Positions 57,289 to 64,000 of a stretch of 64,000 bases of DNA are shown in pieces. The DNA is from Rhabditoides inermis (lineage: Eukaryota; Nematoda; Chromadorea; Rhabditida; Rhabditidae): positions 1 to 64,000 of the forward strand of contig CAWZYM010000122.1 in assembly GCA_963966185.1 (NCBI GenBank). The letters run 5' to 3'. Every line of letters begins with the position of its first letter. Position 1 is the stretch's first letter. Under the pieces are notes generated by a model. That model saw nothing but the letters and a program-made list of their open reading frames with translations, did no database searches and was not told the origin of the DNA. The translations under genes were made by a program, and so were the position numbers.

Positions 57289-57714
57289 CAAAGGATTGAA
57301 CTAGTTGTGAGAAATCGTCAGGTTGATATGATGAAAAGTAGAAGTGGCATGATTGACCGTGTTTGCGTTTGCAACTGGTCTTTCTTTCGAATTGAATTGA
57401 TTCGAAATCGATAAAGTGATATATGCAAGGTCTGTGAACGGTGCTAGCAGATCCGAACATATATAATTTTCTCGATGTAATCAATTTCAAAAATTGTTTG
57501 GGGCGCGGTGCTCTTGTGAACCAGAGAAATATTTGTGTGAGTTCATTGCGTTTTGCAATCAGTTTATTTCGTTTCATTGCTTGTTGCAATGAATTTTCTT
57601 GTTTCGTTTCAATCGTTTCGTTTAGTTTGTTTCAAAATCTGTGCTCAGAAAAAGCATGGTGCAAGGATGACAGTAGTTCAATATTTAAATGGTATGATTG
57701 ACACCTTAATATTT

Positions 57715-57763
<49 letters not shown>

Positions 57764-58199
57764 CAAAGGAATGAACTAGTTGTGAGAAATCGTCAGGTTG
57801 ATATGATGAAAAGTAGAAGTGGTATGATTGACCGTGTTTGCGTTTGCAACTGGTCTTTCTTTCGAATTGGATTGATTCGAAATCGATAAAGTGATATATG
57901 CAAGGTCTGTGAACGGTGCTAGCAGACCCGAACATATATAATTTTCTCGATGTAATCAATTTCAAAAATTGTTTGGGGCGCGGTGCTCTCGTGAACCAGA
58001 GAAATATTTGTGTGAGTTCATTGCGTTTTGCAATCAGTTTATTTCGTTTTATTTCGTTTCATTGCTTTTTGCAATGAATTTTCTTGTTTTGTTTCAATCG
58101 TTTCGTTTAGTTTGTTTCAAAATCTGTGCTCAGAAAAAGCATGGTGCAAGGATGACAGTAGTTCAATAATTGAATGGTATGATTGACACCTTAATATTT

Positions 58200-58274
<75 letters not shown>

Positions 58275-58701
58275 CAAAGATTGAACTAGTTGTGAGAAAT
58301 CGTCAGGTTGATATGATGAAAAGTAGAAGTGGCATGATTGACCGTGTTTGCGTTTGCAACTGGTCTTTCTTTCGAATTGAATTGATTCGAAATCGATAAA
58401 GTGATATATGCAAGGTCTGTGAACGGTGCTAGCAGATCCGAACATATATAATTTTCTCGATGTAATCAATTTCAAAAATTGTTTGGGGCGCGGTGCTCTT
58501 GTGAACCAGAGAAATATTTGTGTGAATTCATTGCGTTTTGCAATCAGTTTTATTTCGTTTCATTGCTTTTCGCGATGAATTTTCTTGTTTCGTTTCAATC
58601 GTTTCGTTTAGTTTGTTTCAAAATCTGTGCTCAGAAAAAAACATGGTGCGAGGATGACAGTAGTTCAATAATTAAATGGTATGATTGACACCTTAATATT
58701 T

Positions 58702-58748
<47 letters not shown>

Positions 58749-59176
58749 CAAAGGATTGAACTAGTTGTGAGAAATCGTCAGATTGATATGATGAAAAGTA
58801 GAAGTGGCATGATTGACCGTGTTTGCGTTTGCAACTGGTCTTTCTTTCGAATTGAATTGATTCGAAATCGATAAAGTGATATATGCAAGGTCTGTGAACG
58901 GTGCTAGCAGACCCGAACATATATAATTTTCTCGATGTAATCAATTTCAAAAATTGTTTGGGGCGCGGTGCTCTTGTGAACCAGAGAAATATTTGTGTGA
59001 ATTCATTGCGTTTTGCAATCAGTTTTATTTCTTTTCATTGCTTTTCGCGATGAATTTTCTTGTTTCGTTTCAATCGTTTCGTTTAGTTTGTTTCAAAATC
59101 TGTGCTCAGAAAAAAACATGGTGCGAGGATGACAGTAGTTCAATAATTGAATGGTATGATTGACACCTTAATATTT

Positions 59177-59225
<49 letters not shown>

Positions 59226-59440
59226 CAAAGGAATGAACTAGTTGTGAGAAATCGTCAGGTTGATATGATGAAAAGTAGAAGTGGTATGATTGACCGTGTT
59301 TGCGTTTGCAACTGGTCTTTCTTTCGAATTGAATTGATTCGAAATCGATAAAGTGATATATGCAAGGTCTGTGAACGGTGCTAGCAGACCCGAACATATA
59401 TAATTTTCTCGATGTAATCAATTTCAAAAATTGTTTGGGG
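50280..59440 (+). repeat. array block 7: heptamer higher-order repeat of about 3.35 kb
   Basis: Seven monomers with landmarks 50772, 51233, 51724, 52202, 52683, 53149 and 53650 recur as 54124, 54587, 55062, 55550, 56030, 56505 and 57016, with offsets of 3338-3366 bp. Shared private variants confirm it: TTTCGTTAAGTTTG (50891 and 54244), GGTATAATTGACACC (51431 and 54785), GGTATGTTTGACACC (52877 and 56225) and GCAAAATAATGAATTAG (52943 and 56299). A third, partial period begins at 57016 and then diverges in composition. Confidence 0.87.
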
Positions 59441-59639
59441 CGCGGTGCTCTCGTGAACCAGAGAAATATTTGTGTGAATTCATTGCGTTTTGCAATCAGT
59501 TTTATTTCGTTTTATTTCGTTTCATTGCTTTTCGCAATGAATTTTCTTGTTTCGTTTCAATCGTTTCGTTTAGTTTGTTTCAAAATCTGTGCTCAGAAAA
59601 AAACATGGTGCGAGGATGACAATAGTTCAATAATTGAAT

Positions 59640-59683
59640 GGTATGATTGACACCTTAATATTTTAGAGAGAGAGAGAGAGAGT

Positions 59684-59716
<33 letters not shown>

Positions 59717-60137
59717 CAAAGGAATGAACTAGTTGTGAGAAATCGTCAGGTTGATATGATGAAAAGTAGAAGTGACATGATTGACCGTGTTTGCGTTTGC
59801 AACTGGTCTTTCTTTCGAATTGATTTGATTCGAAATCGATAAAATGATATATGCAAGGTTTGTGAACGGTGCTAGCAGACCCGAAAATATAATTTTCTCG
59901 ATGTAATCAATTTCAAAAATTGGGGCGCTGTGCTCTTGTGAACCAGAGAAATATTTGTGTGAGTTCATTGCGTTTTGCAATCAGTTTTATTTCTTTTCAT
60001 TGCTTTTCGCGATGAATTTTCTTGTTTCGTTTCAATCGTTTCGTTTCGTTTGTTTCAAAATCTGTGCTCAGAAAAAGCATGGTGCAAGGATGACAGTAGT
60101 TCAATATTTAAATGGTATGATTGACACCTTAATATTT

Positions 60138-60186
<49 letters not shown>

Positions 60187-60607
60187 CAAAGGAATGAACT
60201 AGTTGTGAGAAATCGTCAGGTTGATATGATGAAAAGTAGAAGTGACATGATTGACCGTGTTTGCGTTTGCAACTGGTCTTTCTTTCGAATTGATTTGATT
60301 CGAAATCGATAAAATGATATATGCAAGGTTTGTGAACGGTGCTAGCAGACCCGAAAATATAATTTTCTCGATGTAATCAATTTCAAAAATTGGGGCGCTG
60401 TGCTCTTGTGAACCAGAGAAATATTTGTGTGAGTTCATTGCGTTTTGCAATCAGTTTTATTTCTTTTCATTGCTTTTCGCGATGAATTTTCTTGTTTCGT
60501 TTCAATCGTTTCGTTTCGTTTGTTTCAAAATCTGTGCTCAGAAAAAGCATGGTGCAAGGATGACAGTAGTTCAATATTTAAATGGTATGATTGACACCTT
60601 AATATTT

Positions 60608-60647
<40 letters not shown>

Positions 60648-61080
60648 AAAGGAATGAATTAGTTGTGAGAAATCGTCAGGTTGATATGATGAAAAGTAGA
60701 AGTGACATGATTGACCGTGTTTGCGTTTGCAACTGGCCTTTCTTTCGAATTGAATTGATTCGAAATCGATAAAATGATATATGCAAGGTCTGTGAACGGT
60801 GCTAGCAGACCCGAAAATATAATTTTCTCGATGTAATCAATTTCAAAAATTGGGGCGCTGTGCTCTTGTGAACCAGAGAAATATTTGTGTGAGTTCATTG
60901 CGTTTTCCAATCAGTTTATTTCGTTTTATTTCGTTTCATTGCTTTTCGCAATGAATTTTCTTGTTTCGTTTCAATCGTTTCGTTTAGTTTGTTTCAAAAT
61001 CTGTGCTCAGAAAAAAACATGGTGCGAGGATGACAGTAGTTCAATAATTGAATGGTATGATTGACACCTTAATATTTTAG
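59640..61080 (+). repeat. array block 8: near-identical E-type monomers duplicated in tandem
   Basis: The units with landmarks near 59920 and 60390 are almost identical, 470 bp apart, and share the private variant CGTTTCGTTTCGTTTG (about 60041 and 60511). This points to a very recent single-monomer duplication. The next unit (about 60850) is E-like with new changes (GGCCTTTC, TTTTCCAATC), the first sign of edge divergence. Confidence 0.8.
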
Positions 61081-61490
61081 AGAGAGAGAGAGAGAGGAGG
61101 GCTAAGGAATGAACTAGTTGTGAGAAAGAGACAGGTTGATGTGATGAGAAGCAGAAGTGGCATGATTGACCGTGTTTTGCGTTTGCAAACGGTCTTTCTT
61201 TCGAATTGAATTGATTCAAAATCGAGAGTTTGATATTTGAAAGGTCTGTGAACGGAGCTAGCAGACCCGAAAATATAATTTTCTCGATGTAATCAATTTC
61301 AAAAATTGTCTGGCGCGCGGTGCTATTGCGAACAATAGAAATATTTTTGTGTTTTCATTGCGTTTTTCAATCAGTTTTACTTCGTTTCATTGCGTTTCAT
61401 TGCGTTTTGCAATCAATTTTCTTGTTACGTTTCAATCGTTTCCTCTAGTTTGCTTCGTAACCTGTGATGTGACAGTATCTTAAGGAACAA
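61080..61490 (+). repeat. diverged terminal monomer at the right edge of the array
   Basis: The last recognisable unit differs from the consensus at many positions: GAGAAAGAGACAGG for GAGAAATCGTCAGG, TTTGATATTTGAAAGG for GTGATATATGCAAGG, AACGGAGCTAGC, TGTCTGGCGCGCGG, and an extra TTTCATTGCG. It lacks the end of the core. Its order and orientation match the array. Confidence 0.88.
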
Positions 61491-61516
61491 GGGTGACAGT
61501 ACCGTAAGGAACAAGA
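61469..61516. repeat. 24-bp direct repeat, two copies
   Basis: GTGACAGTA followed by TCT or CCG and then TAAGGAACAAG occurs twice back to back (61469-61492 and 61493-61516) at the transition from satellite to flank. The leading GTGACAGTA may come from the satellite core text GATGACAGTAG. Confidence 0.75.
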
Positions 61517-61592
61517 AAGAGAGAGGAAAGGGAGAGGGAGAGAGGGAGAGAGGGAGGGAGAGAGAGAGAGAAATAGAGAGAGAAATAGAGGC
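61512..61592. repeat. GA-rich simple repeat at the right flank
   Basis: Purine-only GAGAGG/GAGAGA runs with GAAATAGAGA interruptions adjoin the array edge. The purine strand is the same as in the satellite GA tracts, but the sequence is less regular. Confidence 0.85.
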
Positions 61593-61738
61593 TGAGGGAT
61601 GAATTATGCTCTGGTTAACGAGACAAGTGATTGTAACATGTTTTTTTATCGTTTTGAAATTTTTGAAAAAAAAATTCACATTCGACGGATGCGTGTCGAT
61701 TCCACTCAACGTGATGTCCGCGTCGCTCCGCCCCCCAG

Positions 61739-61973
61739 ATCCCGCCCACCTGCTCACCATACTCAACGCCGGAAGTAGACAACCGCTGCTGGGAGAGAGG
61801 GAGGGAAAGGAGCTGAAGGACAGGTATGATTATCCATTTAAGTAGACGGACCGCTCGAAGAGACTGATCACGCCTGTGATGATTTCAGGGGCGCGGACGC
61901 CGTGCCGACTTCTATGCTTTGGAGAGTGGGAAGCAGACAGACAAGACAAGGTCACAGCCGATGAGAAATAGAG
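61739..61973 (+). other. two candidate exons, weak evidence
   Basis: Candidate 1, 61739-61823, has an acceptor CCGCCCCCCAG and a donor CAG|GTATGA. Its open frame reads PAHLLTILNAGSRQPLLG. Candidate 2 starts at 61889 after GATTTCAG and ends at 61950 (AAG|GTCACA) or 61973 (GAG|GTGGGT). The two join in frame through AG+G to give RGADAVPTSMLWRVGSRQ, but that frame does not connect in phase with the next firm exon at 62818. They may belong to another gene, need a further exon between, or not be exons. No family was recognised. Confidence 0.3.
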
Positions 61974-61978
61974 GTGGG

Positions 61979-61987
61979 TCTCCCTCT

Positions 61988-62036
<49 letters not shown>

Positions 62037-62046
62037 TTCTTTCTCC
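61979..62046. repeat. (CT)n microsatellite
   Basis: A CT dinucleotide run with TTCTCTCTTTCT imperfections. It follows directly on the possible donor at 61974. AT-rich sequence with no coding signal follows to about 62260. Confidence 0.9.
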
Positions 62047-62264
62047 TCGGTCCTCTATCTATGTATATTTACCACTATAATCTATGCATATCTACTGTTT
62101 CTATGTAGCAAGTTTCAAAAGTGTTGAAGATTTTGGCGAGTGAAAAATCTTCAGTTTTATGATCGATTTATCAAACGACGTGTGTTTATTCAGTGTTAAC
62201 AGTCATTATTTAGTCATGAGAACTAGGCATGAGAAGCCATTGTTCAAGTTTTAAACCGTTTGGT

Positions 62265-62341
62265 TCAATCTGAAGTATGTTGAATTCACATACCTCAATC
62301 TGAAGTATGTTAAATTCACATACTTGAAGTATGTGAAGAAT
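62265..62341. repeat. 30-bp tandem repeat with nested palindromes
   Basis: TCAATCTGAAGTATGTTGAA followed by TTCACATACC (62265-62294) recurs with two changes at 62295-62324, and a third partial copy follows. Within it AAGTATGT and ACATACTT form perfect 8-bp inverted repeats, both around TAAATTC and around a single G. Confidence 0.8.
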
Positions 62342-62377
62342 TGGACCGTTTTTGCACCTCTCCGAATTCACGATCTA

Positions 62378-62386
62378 CTCTCTCTT

Positions 62387-62443
<57 letters not shown>

Positions 62444-62522
62444 TTCTGTCTCTCTCTTTCTCTCTCTGTCTCTCTCTTTCTCTCTTTCTCTCTCTCTCTC
62501 TTTCTCTCTCTCTCCCTCTCTC
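62378..62522. repeat. (CT)n microsatellite with TTTCTC interruptions
   Basis: About 145 bp of CTCTCT with regularly scattered TTTCTC, TATC and TGTC variants. It opens two + frames into Ser-Leu repeats that are not coding. Confidence 0.9.
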
Positions 62523-62551
62523 GTGTAAAAACTCTCTCGTTTCTCGCTTTT

Positions 62552-62804
62552 GGGTTACGGTAGGAGAATATTTTGAGCTGCTTGCAAAAATAAGGGTTAC
62601 GGTAGGAGAATATTTTGAGCTGCTAGCGAAAATATGGGTTACGGTAGGATAATATTTTGAGCTGCTTGCAAAAATAAGGGTTACGGTAGTAGAATAATTT
62701 GAGTTGCTTGCAAAAAATAAGGGTTACGGTAGGAGAACATTTTGAGCTGCTTACAAAAATAAGGGTTACGGTAGGAGAACATTTTGAGCTGCTTACAAAA
62801 ATAA
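62552..62804. repeat. 42-bp minisatellite, six copies
   Basis: Units starting GGGTTACGGTAGGAGAA and ending TTGCAAAAATAA begin at 62552, 62594, 62636, 62678, 62721 and 62763 (spacings 42, 42, 42, 43, 42). Copies five and six are the most alike (GAACATTTTGAGCTGCTTAC); copy four is the most altered. The array ends 13 bp before the exon at 62818, so it fills the 3' part of the intron. Confidence 0.92.
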
Positions 62805-62817
62805 AGGTTTGCCTCAG

Positions 62818-63943
62818 TGTCGCTGGACGCGCTCGTTCCGTCTGAGCGGCGGCGGCAGCGAGCTGTGCACGCAGTCCGCGCGCAACGCCCAATCGTCTCT
62901 CGTGCCCACCCCGCGACAGCTCACCGTCAACGTCTCGGTCGACACGATTGATAGGTCGGCGGCCACTGCTGGTGCGCTTGACAGGAGCCGGTATCAGCGC
63001 ATGAGAGGTGAGTGTTGTCATGGAATGAATCCACGCTTCATCTAACAGTTCTCACTGCGTGTCTCTTAACACCGGATGTGAGATGTTGATGCCAATCATC
63101 TTTAGTGACTTCGGTGGACACGGTGGATCAGAAGACGCTGCAGAAGGTGCAGATGGAGCGCGACGAGGCCGCTGTGAAGCGACGGTGCGACGAGGAGAGA
63201 GGGGCGGGGTCAGTAGGGGCGGAGTCTAAACGGTCATCTTCAGAGGAGCAGCAGACTGCGCTGGACACTGTGCGCACGCAGTTGAGGGAGCTGCAATTGG
63301 GGGCAACCGAGCAGGAGGAGAGGGTGGAGGGACTGTCGGAACAGCTCGCACACAGGACCAGCCTTCATGAACAGGCCGACGCCAACCTGCAGGTGTGGGC
63401 GTGGTCTGTGGAGGCGGGGTCTAACGGTTTCAGCGCGTGATGGGTGAGATGACAAAGATGCGAGAGCAAGTGGAGCGGATTCGCCAAGAGATAGGAATGA
63501 CGCAGGCGGCAAAGGAACAGCACGAGGATGATGTGGGTGTGGGCTGGAGGTACTGTATCGATTACTGTAGCTGATTACTGTAGTGTGTGGTTAAAATCAG
63601 TGGCAGTATTAAGAATCTAGTAAAATGACTGCATGACTTTTCCCTTTAGACTGCTCTTCTCGCTCGAAGGGCCACTACGAGCTCGGATCGTGTCAGAGCC
63701 AATATGTCTTCTATGTCTCCTATGTCTCCTATGTCTCCTCAAGTCTGTGCCCAACTGCTCTCACAATCTGGTCTTGATCGAGGTTCGTGGTCCATTTATC
63801 CATGCACTCATCCCACTTGTTGCAGAAGTAGCAGTACTGTGACTACGCCTGTTCCTGTCTGGGCGGAGACGCGCCGGCTTCGACGTCGACTGAAGGATAC
63901 TCTACCACCAGCACCTCCACTGTCGGATGCACAAGTGATGTAA
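62818..63943 (+). CDS. coiled-coil protein, C-terminal part, four exons
   Basis: Exons 62818-63007, 63106-63392, 63434-63532 and 63650-63943 have GT-AG borders and consistent phase, giving about 289 residues to a TAA at 63941-63943. The first exon is Ser/Thr-rich (SSLVPTPRQLTVNVSVDTID). The second and third are highly charged, with heptad-like leucine spacing (QLRELQLGATEQEERVEGL, SEQLAHRTSLHEQADANLQ, MREQVERIRQEIG), which predicts a long coiled coil. The last exon has the repeat MSSMSPMSPMSP from 63704 and a basic RRLRRRLKDTLPPAPP tail. The gene continues upstream, with no start codon in view. The intron at 63393-63433 is only 41 nt. The end is less sure: a second frame, rich in Ser/Thr, stays open to a TGA near 63989, so the last exon may be spliced differently. 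The family is not recognised. Confidence 0.65.
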
Positions 63944-64000
63944 CCGCCAAGTCTACCTCCACGGAGATGTCCTCCACGTCGCCTCGGATGTGACGACGGT

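Larger units (their letters stand above)
4721..61490 (+). repeat. satellite array, about 119 tandem monomers averaging about 473 bp
   Basis: Head-to-tail copies of one monomer in a single orientation, counted by the recurring GTGCTC landmark about every 455-490 bp. Each unit has a unique core of about 430 bp, starting GGCAAAGG(A/T)TTGAACTAG and ending CACCTTAATATTTTAG, followed by a (GA)n tract of about 15-80 bp that often ends in a G run. Subtypes are defined by linked differences. A: AGATCCGAACATATATAA with CTTGTTGCAATG. B: AGACCCGAAC, GCTCTCGTG and CAATAAGTTTATTTCG. C: GATAAAAAGATATATG, CCCGAAAATATAA and GCGTTGTGCTC. D: GAATTC, CTTTTCGCGATG and often AAAAAACATGGTGCGAGG. E: GATAAAATGATATATG, GCGCTGTGCTC and GAAGTGACATG. 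Short open frames recur on both strands and enter Ser-Leu repeats in the GA tract; they are not genes. No tRNA, 5S, rRNA or telomere motif was found in the monomer. Confidence 0.97.

Noticed and set aside
4797..61080. Hundreds of short open frames of 60-140 codons on both strands inside the array
   Set aside because: They recur with each monomer, overlap each other on opposite strands and run into Ser-Leu repeats where they enter the GA tract. They show no domain, and they follow the subtype of the repeat rather than any coding constraint.
4721..61490. CRISPR array or rRNA, 5S or tRNA gene cluster
   Set aside because: Units are about 473 bp with no short repeat-spacer pattern. No tRNA box A or B, 5S internal control region or rRNA core motif was seen in the core.
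4721..61490. Spliced-leader or snRNA gene repeat, because the - strand of every core contains AATTTTTGA, a possible Sm-type site
   Set aside because: The site is short and AT-rich, part of an imperfect palindrome, and no leader exon with donor, stem-loops or a promoter element could be placed around it. In addition, the gene exons at both ends show no trans-splice evidence.
61425..61766. Minus-strand open frame of about 113 codons over the right flank
   Set aside because: Much of it is Ser/Leu/Pro repeat from the GA-rich tract at 61512-61592 and from the decayed satellite copy. No splice or domain support was found.
62552..62804. Telomere-like repeat because of GGGTTA in each unit
   Set aside because: The motif occurs only once per 42-bp unit, within unrelated sequence, next to an exon. 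It is an intronic minisatellite.
61739..63007. Joining the candidate exons at 61739 and 61889 directly to the exon at 62818
   Set aside because: Both possible donors of the second candidate leave phase 1, and entering the 62818 exon in that phase meets a stop codon before its end.
63196..63242. A 31- to 47-nt intron inside the second coiled-coil exon, suggested by similarity to the 41-nt intron at 63393
   Set aside because: No placement of donor and the acceptor CTTCAG keeps the reading frame, while the unspliced frame is open throughout the exon.

Overview
The window is eukaryotic, most likely animal nuclear DNA. Protein-coding exons with canonical GT-AG introns sit at both ends, and the middle is one very large satellite DNA array. 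Introns are short (about 41 to 300 nt) and many carry CT-rich microsatellites. The species cannot be named from the sequence. No prokaryotic, organellar or viral gene is visible.

Layout. (1) 74-2209, + strand: nine consecutive in-frame exons of the condensin II HEAT-repeat subunit NCAPD3, open at the 5' end and lost after exon nine. (2) 3110-3990, - strand: three or four exons of an unidentified helical protein. (3) 4005-4720: a 165-bp tandem repeat and AT-rich non-coding DNA. (4) 4721-61490: about 119 head-to-tail copies of a monomer averaging about 473 bp (a core of about 430 bp plus a variable (GA)n tract). (5) 61469-62804: simple repeats, a 30-bp repeat, a 42-bp minisatellite and two doubtful exons. 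(6) 62818-63943, + strand: the 3' part of a coiled-coil protein gene, ending at a stop codon.

The array is the main object of interest. Its monomers fall into recognisable subtypes, called A to E here. The higher-order arrangement changes along the array: dimers of about 0.95 kb (12.2-22.4 kb and 38.7-42.7 kb), trimers of about 1.41 kb (22.6-25.9 kb), pentamers of about 2.37 kb (28.9-33.6 kb) shrinking to tetramers of about 1.85 kb (33.6-36.4 kb), pentamers of about 2.42 kb (44.5-48.4 kb) and heptamers of about 3.35 kb (50.8-57.0 kb). Subtype C occurs only left of 43.65 kb and subtype E only right of 45.2 kb. A 552-bp inverted-repeat transposable element sits exactly at this change. A second, 184-bp element with perfect 13-bp terminal repeats and a 5-bp target duplication sits at 28.48 kb.

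The many short open frames inside the array, on both strands, are a by-product of the repeat: they recur with every monomer and run into Ser-Leu repeats where they enter the GA tract. They are not annotated as genes. The flanking genes show no functional link to one another or to the satellite.
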